NCBI GenBank assembly: GCA_022565265.1 | Contig: JAIUNA010000002.1 | Span: forward strand, 1 to 36,667 | Length of the DNA: 36,667 nucleotides | Direction of reading: 5' to 3' | Source: Roseinatronobacter sp. | Lineage (GTDB): Bacteria > Pseudomonadota > Alphaproteobacteria > Rhodobacterales > Rhodobacteraceae | Shown: positions 16,620 to 24,659 of the stretch, one piece after another | Layout of the letters: every line of letters begins with the position of its first letter | Position numbering within the stretch: position 1 is the stretch's first letter | Notes under the pieces: model-generated | What the model saw: only the letters and a program-made list of their open reading frames with translations | The model's database searches: none | What the model was told of the DNA's origin: nothing | Position numbers and translations under genes: made by a program

Positions 16620-17869
16620 CCACGGCAGCCGCCACCTATCGCCGCCCCGCGCTATGGGGCTATGCGCTGTTTGGCGGGCTGTTGGCCATGGCCGGATTGC
16701 CGATCTATATTCACGCGCCCTATTTCTACGTGAATGAATATGGCGTCTCTTTGGCCGCGCTGGGGACAGTGTTGTTTATGTTGCGCGGGCTTGATTTCTT
16801 GCAAGACCCGGCTTTGGGCTGGCTTGCCGCGCGGCTAAGCGCGCAGCGCGGGTTTGCCGTGGCGCTGACAGCCGCGCTTATGGCGGCGGCGATGCTGATG
16901 CTTTTCGCCATCCCGCCACTCTTTGCGCCGCTGATCTGGTTTGCCATTGCGCTGGTCGTGCTGTTTTCGTGCTATTCCTTTCTGACAATCTGCTTCTATG
17001 CCACGGGTGTTGCGCGCGGCGATGCGCTGGGGCAGGGCGGGCATGTCTTTCTGGCAGGCTGGCGCGAGACGGGCGCGCTGTTGGGTGTGTGCCTTGCAGC
17101 GGCGGCCCCTGTGGCACTGGCGGGGATGATGGCGCAGCCCTTCATGGGCTTTGCGCTGGGTTTTGTGGTGATCACGGTTGCGGCGGTCTGGGCCATGCAG
17201 GCCGAATGGCCGCGCGCGCGCGTCATTTCCGAGGATGCAGGCCTGTCGCTGCGGGATGTCTTTGCAGATGCGACGGCCCGGCGCTTGCTGATCATCGCAT
17301 TGGTGAATGCAACGCCTGTTGCAATCACGTCCACCCTGTTTCTGTTTTACGCCGAAGCGGTGTTGCAGACGGACGGGATGGAAGGGGCGCTTTTGATTCT
17401 GTTGTTTCTGTCGGCCGCTTTGTCTGCTCCGCTTTGGGCGCGGCTTGCGCGCCGTACTGGCGCCAAAACCGCGCTATTGTCGGGCATGGCACTTGCGGCG
17501 GCCAGCTTTGCCTTTGTCATTACGCTTGGCCCCGGTGATCTGGCGCTGTTTGCGGTAATCTGCGTTATCTCTGGCGCGGGCATTGGCGCGGATCTGACAC
17601 TTTTGCCCGCGATCTTTTCGCGCCGCATGGCCGAATTATCCCCCGAAGCCGCCAAGGGCTTTGGGCTTTGGGCCTTTGTTACCAAGGCCACACTCGCGCT
17701 TGCCGCGTTGATGGTCTTTCCCGCGCTGGAATGGTCGGGGTTTGAGGCGGGGCGCGAGAATAGCCCCGCCGCCGTGCAAACCCTGATCCTGTTATATGCC
17801 GCCCTGCCTTCGGCGTTGAAGGCTTTGGCCATCGCGCTTCTGGCGCTGACCCCTTTGAAGGAGAGTTGA
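16616..17869 (+). CDS. MFS / GPH-type transporter of the stress operon
   Basis: A 417-residue inner-membrane protein with about 12 helices, resembling the glycoside-pentoside-hexuronide cation symporter branch. Visible are YVNEYGVSLAALGTVLFMLRGLDFLQDPALGWLA-type N-terminal features (shown here in part: FLQDPALGWLAARLS) and LWARLARRTGAKTALLSGMAL between later helices. The start is GTG at 16616 and overlaps the stop of the DUF1365 gene (GTGA). The equivalent gene in R. sphaeroides is RSP1089. The substrate is unknown. Its place between lipid-modifying genes suggests a lipid or lipid precursor rather than a sugar, but this is only inference. Confidence 0.86.
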   Translation: MTTAAATYRRPALWGYALFGGLLAMAGLPIYIHAPYFYVNEYGVSLAALGTVLFMLRGLDFLQDPALGWLAARLSAQRGFAVALTAALMAAAMLMLFAIPPLFAPLIWFAIALVVLFSCYSFLTICFYATGVARGDALGQGGHVFLAGWRETGALLGVCLAAAAPVALAGMMAQPFMGFALGFVVITVAAVWAMQAEWPRARVISEDAGLSLRDVFADATARRLLIIALVNATPVAITSTLFLFYAEAVLQTDGMEGALLILLFLSAALSAPLWARLARRTGAKTALLSGMALAAASFAFVITLGPGDLALFAVICVISGAGIGADLTLLPAIFSRRMAELSPEAAKGFGLWAFVTKATLALAALMVFPALEWSGFEAGRENSPAAVQTLILLYAALPSALKALAIALLALTPLKES

Positions 17870-17871
17870 GC

Positions 17872-18432
17872 ATGAGCACATTTCTTGCGCTTCTTGTTGG
17901 AATGGCCCTGATGCTTGCGCTTCTCGCATTTGGGCAGCGCTTTATTGGGTTCACAGCGCAAAAACCCACTGATTATGCCAAAGCCACCCCGTCTATGGAT
18001 ATCCGCCAGCACCTCTCTGGCCCGATCCGCTGCGAAGGGGTGATTTATGGGCCGTTAGGGCGTGTCACCTCGCGCTTTGTGGCCGATATGGAGGGGCGCT
18101 GGGATGGCAATCGCGGCACGCTGGCCGAGCATTTCACCTATGACAGTGGTACAAAGCAAGACCGTGAATGGCGCCTTACTTTGGGCAATGATGGCCGCGT
18201 GACAGCAGAAGCCGATGATCTGGTGGGCAAGGGCACAGGCCAGCAAGAAGGCGCGGCGCTGCATCTGAAATATACCATCCGCCTGCCAGACAGCGCGGGC
18301 GGGCATGCGTTGGAGGTGACAGACTGGATGTATCTGGTTGATGACAAGACCATCATCAACCGCAGCCAGTTTCGCAAATTCGGGATAAAAGTGGCCGAAT
18401 TGGTTGCCGTGATGCGCAAGGTCGATGCATGA
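17872..18432 (+). CDS. DUF3833 family protein
   Basis: A 186-residue DUF3833 protein with one N-terminal hydrophobic helix (about residues 2-20). It lacks a clear lipobox Cys, although many relatives are lipoproteins. The body is beta-rich, with DIRQHLSGPIRCEGVIYGP, VADMEGRWDGNRGTLAEHF, DWMYLVDDKTIINRSQFRKFG and related strands, like a lipocalin-type fold. It may be a membrane-anchored periplasmic lipid-binding protein (inference). I chose the ATG at 17872, which has AAGGAGAG upstream, over the TTG two codons earlier. Equivalent of RSP1088. Confidence 0.88.
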   Translation: MSTFLALLVGMALMLALLAFGQRFIGFTAQKPTDYAKATPSMDIRQHLSGPIRCEGVIYGPLGRVTSRFVADMEGRWDGNRGTLAEHFTYDSGTKQDREWRLTLGNDGRVTAEADDLVGKGTGQQEGAALHLKYTIRLPDSAGGHALEVTDWMYLVDDKTIINRSQFRKFGIKVAELVAVMRKVDA

Positions 18433-19166
18433 GGGCGTTCAAGGGCAAAACATACTGGCTGGTCGGGGCCTCTGAGGGGCTGGGGCGCGCGCTGGCGCAA
18501 AAACTCTCTGTTGCCGGGGCCACGTTGGTTTTGAGCGCGCGCAACGCAGACAGCCTTGCCGCCTTGGCTGCCAGCCTGCCGGGGCCTGCGCGGGTTGTGC
18601 CCTGCGATGTGGCAGACCGTGACGCCGTAATTGCAGCGGCGCAAGAAGTGGGCGCGGTGGATGGGCTGGTCTATCTGGCTGGGGTTTATTGGCCATTTCC
18701 GGCAACAGCTTGGGATAGTGCGCAGACCGAGGCCATGTTCGACATCAACCTTACCGGGGCCGCACGTGTGCTGGGGCAGGTTGTGCCGGGGATGGTGGCG
18801 CGGGGGGCGGGGCATATCGTGATTACCGGTTCTCTGTCGGGCTATCGCGGGTTGCCCGGTTCGATTGGTTACAGTTCCAGCAAGGCGGGGCTGATGCATC
18901 TGGCCGAATGCCTGTATTGCGATTTGCGCGGCTCTGGTGTGGATGTGCAGCTTGCCAATCCCGGCTTTATCCGCACCCGCCTGACAGACAAGAACAGCTT
19001 TTCCATGCCCTTTCTGATGGAACCGGAACAGGCGGCGGAAGAAATGATGATCCTGATGCGGGGACAGCGCTTTCAGCGCGCCTTTCCGCGCCTGTTTTCG
19101 CTTTTGTTTCGGGGGGCCAATTTCCTGCCGGATTGGGCCTATTACCGCTTGTTTGCGGGCCGATAG
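18429..19166 (+). CDS. Short-chain dehydrogenase/reductase (SDR)
   Basis: A 245-residue classical SDR. The NAD(P) motif is WLVGASEGLGRALA near the N-terminus (G-A-S-x-G-x-G), FDINLTGAARVLG gives the structural Asn, ITGSLSGYRG gives the catalytic Ser, and YSSSKAGLMHLAE gives Tyr-x3-Lys. It oxidises or reduces an alcohol/ketone, probably on a lipid or fatty-acyl intermediate given its operon. The ATG overlaps the DUF3833 stop by four bases. It is the last gene of the five and the equivalent of RSP1087. Confidence 0.9.
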   Translation: MRAFKGKTYWLVGASEGLGRALAQKLSVAGATLVLSARNADSLAALAASLPGPARVVPCDVADRDAVIAAAQEVGAVDGLVYLAGVYWPFPATAWDSAQTEAMFDINLTGAARVLGQVVPGMVARGAGHIVITGSLSGYRGLPGSIGYSSSKAGLMHLAECLYCDLRGSGVDVQLANPGFIRTRLTDKNSFSMPFLMEPEQAAEEMMILMRGQRFQRAFPRLFSLLFRGANFLPDWAYYRLFAGR

Positions 19167-19320
19167 GGTTTGCGACATGCCAATATCTTTGCCGGGGCCA
19201 AAAGCGTTGTGAAAGCGTGGGGGCAATAACGGGGCAGAGGGCGCGGTGAAGGGCAGGCGATAAATCCGTTGCATGCACCCCGGCTTTGCGCGACACTTGG
19301 CCTGACAGAAGGAGGCTATC

Positions 19321-19650
19321 ATGCTTGCCATAAGCTTGCGGAAAATCGTGCATATCATCTATCTGGCCCGCGAAGGCACTGTGGGAGATGCCGAGGCCCA
19401 TGCTTTCATCGATGCCTTGAATGATGACGAAAAAGCCAGCCTGACAGCCGTGGCATGGATTGGCCGTGGCGCGTTCGAGCCAGAGGATTACGACGAGGCT
19501 GTGGCCACGGCCACTACGGAAGCGACGACGCCCACAGCAGATTATCTGTTGGGAATGCCGCATCTGGCCGAGAATCTGGAAAGCGGGCTGGAAGCGCTGG
19601 GCATTGATGTGACGGGAGAGGAAGAGGATTTCTTGCGTCAGGGATCGTGA
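19321..19650 (+). CDS. DUF3775 family protein
   Basis: A 109-residue acidic, helical protein with the DUF3775 hallmarks: the N-terminal LRKIVHIIYLARE, the middle AVAWIGRGAFEPEDYDEAVATA, and the C-terminal YLLGMPHLAENLESGLEALG. The function is unknown; it is probably cytoplasmic. AAGGAGG lies a few bases before the ATG. Its last 13 bases overlap the 3' end of the convergent holin gene. Confidence 0.85.
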   Translation: MLAISLRKIVHIIYLAREGTVGDAEAHAFIDALNDDEKASLTAVAWIGRGAFEPEDYDEAVATATTEATTPTADYLLGMPHLAENLESGLEALGIDVTGEEEDFLRQGS

Positions 19651-20126
19651 CTCTCTGCGCGCGTGCTGGCCTGCCACTGCGCCAGCGCGGCATTCTCTGA
19701 AGTTTGGGCCATGGGTGGTAGCGTGCGGCCGCGCAGATAATGCGTTTCGCGCGCCCCAAAGTAAAACGCCACCACCGCCCCCAAGAGCCACCATAGCGGC
19801 TCTGGCACAAGCGCAAGCGCTGACATGCGCAGGCCAAACCCTTGCGGGTCTGCCATCGCATAGCCAAAAAGCGCCAATGTGCCCAGAGCCAGCAACGGGC
19901 GGGGCAGGCGGTTCAGGCCATTGACCAGCGCATCAAACCTGCCTGCGCGGATATGCGTGAATTCTGCCATATTGCTGGAATGGGCAGCAAGATAGGCGTC
20001 ATGCCCCAATTCCAGCGCGCGTGTGGCATTCGGGCGGAATACTTCTGCCACAGTCGTCACGCTGTGCCCCAGATCGCGCGCCCTGCCAGCGCCACCGAAT
20101 ACAAGCCCGGCCAAGGCGCGCATCAT
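19638..20126 (-). CDS. Holin-like protein of a lysis cassette (probable gene transfer agent release)
   Basis: A 162-residue protein of the 3TM-holin family. Two long hydrophobic segments lie at about residues 79-95 and 104-124, flanked by an N-terminal amphipathic region (GHSVTTVAEVFRPNATRALELG) and a short charged tail. It would make holes in the inner membrane to let the endolysin reach peptidoglycan. It begins four bases inside the end of the endolysin gene (ATGA). No other phage genes are near, which matches the stand-alone endolysin-holin pair used by Rhodobacter capsulatus to release its gene transfer agent (rcc00555/rcc00556). Confidence 0.78.
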   Translation of the reverse strand: MMRALAGLVFGGAGRARDLGHSVTTVAEVFRPNATRALELGHDAYLAAHSSNMAEFTHIRAGRFDALVNGLNRLPRPLLALGTLALFGYAMADPQGFGLRMSALALVPEPLWWLLGAVVAFYFGARETHYLRGRTLPPMAQTSENAALAQWQASTRAESHDP

Positions 20127-20722
20127 GCCCAGGCCCCTGTACGGGCGCGGTGCTGCGCGATGCTCAGGTGATAGCGCGGGCTGATGAAGGCCTCTGCGCG
20201 TAAAATCCAGCCGCCTTTGCCGCCATCACTGCTGCGGGCAAATTTGCGGCTGGCGGGGCGCTGATCTGCAAGCTTGTAATAGTAATCCCGCCGCGCAATT
20301 CCATAAGCATCGACCAGATGCGCGGGCGCCATCCCTTGGGCCTGATATGCGGCGGCGGAGGTTTGCGTGCCGATCACCCCATCCACCGCGAGTGCAAACC
20401 CAAACTGCCCCAGAAGACGTTGCAATATCCGCACCGCATTGGCCCCGGAATGCACATGCATGTCAAAGACACTTGGCCATAGTGGCTGCGGCAGATCGCC
20501 AAGGCGCGGGCGCTCGAAATGCTGGGTGACATAAATTTCAAGCGCCTGTGCGCGCGTAAGTGCGCGCATCTCATCAAGGCCGATTGTCTGGCCGGGCCGC
20601 AGGCGGCGCAACATGTGAATGGAAATGCCGAAATTCGTGGCCCCACCGGGATCATCGGGATCATTCACAAACCCGCCTTCGCGGGCAAGGATCTCTTCGG
20701 CCAGATGCTCTATGGCACTCAT
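20123..20722 (-). CDS. Endolysin, glycoside hydrolase family 108 muramidase
   Basis: A 199-residue peptidoglycan hydrolase. The GH108 motif lies at the N-terminus: EGGFVNDPDDPGGATNFGIS with probable catalytic Glu15. The C-terminal part (from about residue 100: ILQRLLGQFGFALAVDGVIG) is a peptidoglycan-binding domain of the PG_binding_3 type. There is no signal peptide, so it needs the holin encoded next to it. I chose the ATG at 20722 because AAGGGAAAAGAG is upstream; the open frame reaches 20755. Its layout with the holin equals the gene transfer agent lysis cassette of Rhodobacteraceae. Confidence 0.88.
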   Translation of the reverse strand: MSAIEHLAEEILAREGGFVNDPDDPGGATNFGISIHMLRRLRPGQTIGLDEMRALTRAQALEIYVTQHFERPRLGDLPQPLWPSVFDMHVHSGANAVRILQRLLGQFGFALAVDGVIGTQTSAAAYQAQGMAPAHLVDAYGIARRDYYYKLADQRPASRKFARSSDGGKGGWILRAEAFISPRYHLSIAQHRARTGAWA

Positions 20723-20921
20723 GCTCTTTTCCCTTGTCGAAACGCTGCTTTGCATCAGAATGGCAGCGCTGGGGAAATATCCGGTTTGGCCAGCGTGCGG
20801 TGTTGCAGAGGGGCGCTGTTGTGCCGTGCCTGCGGCCTGTTCACGCAGCCTTGGCGCAACCCCCCTTTTCCCGCCTGTCCCTTTGGGCTATTTGCCAAGG
20901 CCAGAGACAAAGGATCGCCCG

Positions 20922-22049
20922 ATGACATATGAGACCCCCGGAGACGTTGAGCAGAACTGGAAAGATGCCATCTCTTCCACCGAAGAGATCATTGCGGAAG
21001 CGCGCAATGGCCGCATGTTCATTCTGGTGGATCACGAAGACCGCGAGAATGAGGGCGATCTTGTGATCCCCGCGCAGATGGCCACGCCGGAGGTGGTCAA
21101 TTTCATGGCCACCCATGGGAAGGGCCTGATCTGCCTTACCCTGCCGGGAGAGCGGATTGACCAACTGGGATTGCCGCTGATGGCATCCAGCAATTCCTCG
21201 CGCCATGAAACGGCCTTCACCGTTTCGATCGAGGCGCGCGAAGGGGTTTCCACAGGGATTTCGGCCTATGATCGTGCGCGCACGATCGCAGTGGCGATTG
21301 ATGCGGCCAAAGGCGCTGCCGATATTGCGACGCCCGGCCATGTCTTTCCGCTGCGTGCGCGCGATGGGGGGGTTCTGGTGCGCGCGGGTCATACCGAGGC
21401 GGCGGTCGATATCTCGCGATTGGCAGGGCTAAACCCTTCTGGTGTGATCTGCGAGATCATGAATGAAGATGGCTCTATGGCACGGCTGCCCGATCTGGTG
21501 GCCTTTGCTCAGAAACATGGTTTGAAAATTGGTACGATTTCAGACCTGATCGCCTATCGGCGGCGCCATGACAATCTGGTGCGGGTTATGAGCGAGCGTC
21601 AGATCACATCGGAATTTGGCGGCGACTGGGTAATGCGGATTTATTCTGACACCACCCAAGGTGCCGAGCATGTGGTGCTGATCAAGGGAGATATCAGCAC
21701 GCCCGCCCCGGTAATGGTGCGGATGCATGCCTTTGATCCGTTGCTGGATATGGTGGGCACATCCGGCGCAGTGCGCGCAGATGAATTTGGCGATGCCATG
21801 CGCCTGATCGCGGCAGAGGGGCGCGGGGTGATAGTGCTTTTGCGGGACACGCATATGAAGATGTCTGCCTCGGAAACCTCGCCTCAGACGCTGCGTCAAT
21901 ATGGGCTTGGCGCGCAAATCCTCTCGTCTTTGGGCTTGCACGAGTTGATCTTGTTGACAAATTCCGCCACGCCGCGCGTTGTCGGGTTGGAGGGGTACGG
22001 GCTGTCCATTACCGGAACGCGCAAAATTCCCGCAGCAAGGGGGGTCTGA
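20922..22049 (+). CDS. ribB: 3,4-dihydroxy-2-butanone 4-phosphate synthase with degenerate GTP cyclohydrolase II domain
   Basis: A 375-residue riboflavin-pathway enzyme. The N-terminal domain (about 20-215) makes the four-carbon precursor from ribulose 5-phosphate and is intact: FILVDHEDRENEGDL, THGKGLICL, GHVFPLRARDGGVL and RAGHTEA. The C-terminal domain (about 225-370) has the GTP cyclohydrolase II fold but lacks the zinc Cys cluster, since the region after VLIKGD reads ISTPAPVMVRMHAFD. It is therefore a RibBX-type protein, not a working RibBA. The ATG at 20922 has AAGGA upstream; the open frame from 20619 is not coding. ribH and nusB follow. No FMN riboswitch was seen upstream. Confidence 0.9.
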   Translation: MTYETPGDVEQNWKDAISSTEEIIAEARNGRMFILVDHEDRENEGDLVIPAQMATPEVVNFMATHGKGLICLTLPGERIDQLGLPLMASSNSSRHETAFTVSIEAREGVSTGISAYDRARTIAVAIDAAKGAADIATPGHVFPLRARDGGVLVRAGHTEAAVDISRLAGLNPSGVICEIMNEDGSMARLPDLVAFAQKHGLKIGTISDLIAYRRRHDNLVRVMSERQITSEFGGDWVMRIYSDTTQGAEHVVLIKGDISTPAPVMVRMHAFDPLLDMVGTSGAVRADEFGDAMRLIAAEGRGVIVLLRDTHMKMSASETSPQTLRQYGLGAQILSSLGLHELILLTNSATPRVVGLEGYGLSITGTRKIPAARGV

Positions 22050-22050
22050 C

Positions 22051-22614
22051 ATGGCCGGACATGAAACGCATTATACCCTGCCGCGCCCGGTATTTGACAA
22101 GGCCCCAAAGCTCTTGATCGTTGTGGCCCCTTATTACAAGGATATCGCCGATCAACTTCTGGCCGGCGCGCGCGCAGAGATAGAGGCCGTGGGCGGCAGC
22201 CATGACACAGTCGAAGTGCCGGGCGCGCTGGAAGTGCCCACTGCGATTGGGCAAGCCTTTCGCATGGCCAATTTTGATGGCTTTGTGGCTTTGGGTTGCG
22301 TAATCCGGGGCGAGACCACGCATTATGATACTGTGTGCAACGACAGCTCGCGCGCCATTCAGCTATTGGGGCTGCAAGGGGCCTGCATTGGCAATGGAAT
22401 TCTGACCGTGGAAAACCGCGCCCAAGCGGAAATTCGCGCGGCGGCAGATGGGCAGAACAAGGGGGGCGGTGCTGCGGCGGCGGCCTTGCATCTGATTGCC
22501 CTTTCGCGGCGCTGGGGCGGGGCCAAGCGCTCTGTGGGGTTCTTGCCCGAAAAGGATGAATTTCAGATAGCGCTTCAGGACAAGGCTCTGCTTTCCGGGG
22601 GGGCGCAGATATGA
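22051..22614 (+). CDS. ribH: 6,7-dimethyl-8-ribityllumazine synthase
   Basis: A 187-residue lumazine synthase, which condenses the RibB product with the pyrimidine made from GTP. Typical segments are VVAPYYKDIADQLLAGA, VEVPGALEVPTAI (substrate loop), GFVALGCVIRGETTHYD and GNGILTVENRAQAE. The last 25 residues (after LSRRWGG) are a family-variable tail. The start at 22051 comes one base after the ribB stop, with AAGGGG upstream. It is co-transcribed with ribB and nusB. Confidence 0.95.
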   Translation: MAGHETHYTLPRPVFDKAPKLLIVVAPYYKDIADQLLAGARAEIEAVGGSHDTVEVPGALEVPTAIGQAFRMANFDGFVALGCVIRGETTHYDTVCNDSSRAIQLLGLQGACIGNGILTVENRAQAEIRAAADGQNKGGGAAAAALHLIALSRRWGGAKRSVGFLPEKDEFQIALQDKALLSGGAQI

Positions 22615-23093
22615 GCGCGCAAAAGGGCCGCCCCTCGCTGCCGGAACGCCGCGCCCGCAAGGGTGCTGCGCGGTTCTATGCTGTGCAGGCGCTGTTTCAG
22701 ATGGAAGCCTCTGATGTGCCTATTGGCGAGATTACGCGCCAGTTTGAGACCCATCGCATTGGCGCTGAAACCGAAACCGAAACATGGGCAGAGGCCGATA
22801 TCCCCCATTTCCGCCGCCTGATTGAAACAGTCGTCTCGCGTCAGGCCGCGATTGACAAGTTGACCGACCGCGCGCTTGTGGCGAAATGGCGAATCGACCG
22901 GATCGACCCCACGTTGCGCGCCGTCTTTCGCGCTGCCGGGGCTGAAATGCTGGGCGCGGAAACCCCGGCGCGGGTGGTGATTTCGGAATTCGTGGATATC
23001 GTGCAGGCGTTTTTTCCCGAAGGGCGCGAGACGAATTTCGTCAATGCCGTTCTGGATCACATGGCGCGCGAGGCCCGCGCGGAAGAGTTCTGA
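22611..23093 (+). CDS. nusB: Transcription antitermination factor NusB
   Basis: A 160-residue helical RNA-binding protein that works with NusE (S10) in antitermination of rRNA operons. Family features are RRARKGAARFYAVQALFQME at the N-terminus, IDRIDPTLRAVFRAAGAEM in the middle and VVISEFVDIVQAFF plus TNFVNAVLDHMARE at the C-terminus. The ATG overlaps the ribH stop by four bases. The ribH-nusB order is widely conserved. Confidence 0.95.
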   Translation: MSAQKGRPSLPERRARKGAARFYAVQALFQMEASDVPIGEITRQFETHRIGAETETETWAEADIPHFRRLIETVVSRQAAIDKLTDRALVAKWRIDRIDPTLRAVFRAAGAEMLGAETPARVVISEFVDIVQAFFPEGRETNFVNAVLDHMAREARAEEF

Positions 23094-23102
23094 GCCGCCC
23101 CT

Positions 23103-23741
23103 ATGCGGCTGGATCTGACCCCGGATATGGTGTTGCAGGCCTATCGCATGGGCGTGTTTCCCATGGCCGAAAGCCGCGACGACCAACAGCTTTATTGGTT
23201 TGATCCCCTCCAGCGCGGTGTGTTGCCGCTGGAGGGCGTGCACCTCTCGCGCTCGCTGCGCCGCCGTATCCGGGCCGAACCTTTCCGCCTGACACTCGAT
23301 CATGCCTTTGGCGATGTGATTGCAGGCTGCGCGGCGCGCGACAGCACATGGATAAACGCGCAGATTACCGACATATTTTGCGCGCTGCATGCAATGGGCC
23401 ATGCCCATTCCATAGAGGTCTGGGAGGGCGAGGCACTGGTGGGCGGGCTTTATGGCGTGGCCTTGGGCGGGGTATTTTGCGGCGAAAGCATGTTTTCGCG
23501 CCGGACAGATGCCTCAAAGATCGCGCTGGCCACTTTGGTCACGCATCTGCGCGCCTGTGGCTTTACGCTCTTTGATACTCAATATTTAACAGAGCATCTG
23601 GCCAGCATGGGCGGCGTGGAAATTCCGCGCGCCGCATATCGTGCGCGCCTTGCCCAAGCGCTAAAGGTGGATGCCGGTTTTCACCGCCTGCCCTTGCCAA
23701 ATGCTCAGGATGTCGTGCAGCGCAACAGCCACAGATCATAG
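23103..23741 (+). CDS. aat: Leucyl/phenylalanyl-tRNA-protein transferase
   Basis: A 212-residue enzyme of the N-degron pathway that adds Leu or Phe to proteins with basic N-termini, marking them for ClpAP. Typical segments are LQAYRMGVFPMAESRDD near the start, YWFDPLQRGVLPLEG, GCAARDSTWINAQI, VWEGEALVGGLYGVALGG and ESMFSRRTDASKIAL, ending with LFDTQYLTEHLASMG. The start is 9 bases after the nusB stop. The last 37 bases overlap the convergent DUF2155 gene. Confidence 0.96.
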   Translation: MRLDLTPDMVLQAYRMGVFPMAESRDDQQLYWFDPLQRGVLPLEGVHLSRSLRRRIRAEPFRLTLDHAFGDVIAGCAARDSTWINAQITDIFCALHAMGHAHSIEVWEGEALVGGLYGVALGGVFCGESMFSRRTDASKIALATLVTHLRACGFTLFDTQYLTEHLASMGGVEIPRAAYRARLAQALKVDAGFHRLPLPNAQDVVQRNSHRS

Positions 23742-24100
23742 CGGCGGTGATCCAGCGCATTCAGCGCGGGGCTGGAGGCAATCATCCAGCCGGAAAAGAT
23801 CATATCATCTGCGCGCATGTCAAAAATCTCGATCCACGCATAGGCCTCTGCTGCCGGGTTTTCCACCGGGTAGCGGCAGTCCTGTAGCATGACGCGCAAA
23901 TGGCCCACCTCTGCGCTGCCCCCCAGAGGCAGGGCGATATCGGCGCTTGTTCCTGCCACCCTATCCAGACCGCGCAAAACCGCGCCATCACCCGTGGCGA
24001 TTGTGTCAGAGGCTGTTGGAACCTCTATGTCTTGCGCGCTGGCAGATAAAGCAAACACAAGACCAAATGCAGCCAGCGAAATAGGGACAAGAAAACGCAT
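23705..24100 (-). CDS. DUF2155 family exported protein
   Basis: A 131-residue periplasmic protein with a signal peptide (MRFLVPISLAAFGLVFALSA, cleavage after SASA). The DUF2155 core is AVLRGLDRVAGT, then LQDCRYPVENPAAEAYA and SGWMIASSPALNALDH, ending DLWLLRC; the two Cys may pair. The function is unknown. I chose the ATG at 24100 because of the signal peptide; the open frame reaches 24136 and would overlap the NDUFA12 gene. Next to a complex I accessory gene as in other Rhodobacterales. Its 3' end overlaps aat by 37 bases. Confidence 0.88.
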   Translation of the reverse strand: MRFLVPISLAAFGLVFALSASAQDIEVPTASDTIATGDGAVLRGLDRVAGTSADIALPLGGSAEVGHLRVMLQDCRYPVENPAAEAYAWIEIFDMRADDMIFSGWMIASSPALNALDHRRYDLWLLRCTTS

Positions 24101-24120
24101 GATCAAGCCCTTGGCCCGCG

Positions 24121-24495
24121 TCATTCCGGCCGCCACGCCTCGTAATCCTTGCGCTGATCGGGGCTTTGGCGGCGGATTGACCCTTGTGGGGCATAGGCCA
24201 GTTGCGTGCCTGTCAGGTTTTCCTGATGCGGCTTTTCCCAGGCCTTGTGCACAAGCGGCTTTTCGCTGGGTGTTTCATCCCATGTGTGATGCAGCCAGCC
24301 ATGCCAATCGGGGGCAATGCGGCTTGCCTCGGATTCGCCGTTATACATAACCCAGCGTTTCTTGCCATCGCGCGAGCGGAAATATGTATTGCCCTGCACA
24401 TCCTCGCCCACTTTCACGCCGTGGCGCCATGTGAAAAAGGCGGTGTTCAGTGTGGAAATGTTCCACCATGTCAGCAGGCGCAGCAGGAATTTCAT
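24121..24495 (-). CDS. NADH:ubiquinone oxidoreductase accessory subunit, NDUFA12 family
   Basis: A 124-residue homologue of the mitochondrial complex I subunit NDUFA12 (B17.2). Matching features are the N-terminal [20 protein letters not shown], then [38 protein letters not shown] and the C-terminal Pro/Tyr-rich YAPQGS. It sits on the cytoplasmic arm of complex I and helps assembly or stability. The ATG at 24495 has GAGG about 8 bases upstream. It is found in Alphaproteobacteria and mitochondria, which supports the taxonomic placement. DUF2155 follows after 20 bases. Confidence 0.93.
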   Translation of the reverse strand: MKFLLRLLTWWNISTLNTAFFTWRHGVKVGEDVQGNTYFRSRDGKKRWVMYNGESEASRIAPDWHGWLHHTWDETPSEKPLVHKAWEKPHQENLTGTQLAYAPQGSIRRQSPDQRKDYEAWRPE

Positions 24496-24659
24496 GGGCA
24501 ACCTCGGATGTCAGGGCACTGTGGACGTTGCGCCCTTATGCATCAGCCCTGCCGGGAAATCCAGTGCCAAGCACAGCACATCTGCGCCAACACTCGCGCG
24601 CTTGCCTTCATGCACAGGCTGGTTACGTTGTGGCGCAGGTTCCACCAAGGAGAGATGCC

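Noticed and set aside
20723-20921. Possible FMN riboswitch before ribB
   Set aside because: The conserved RFN sequence blocks are absent from this stretch.
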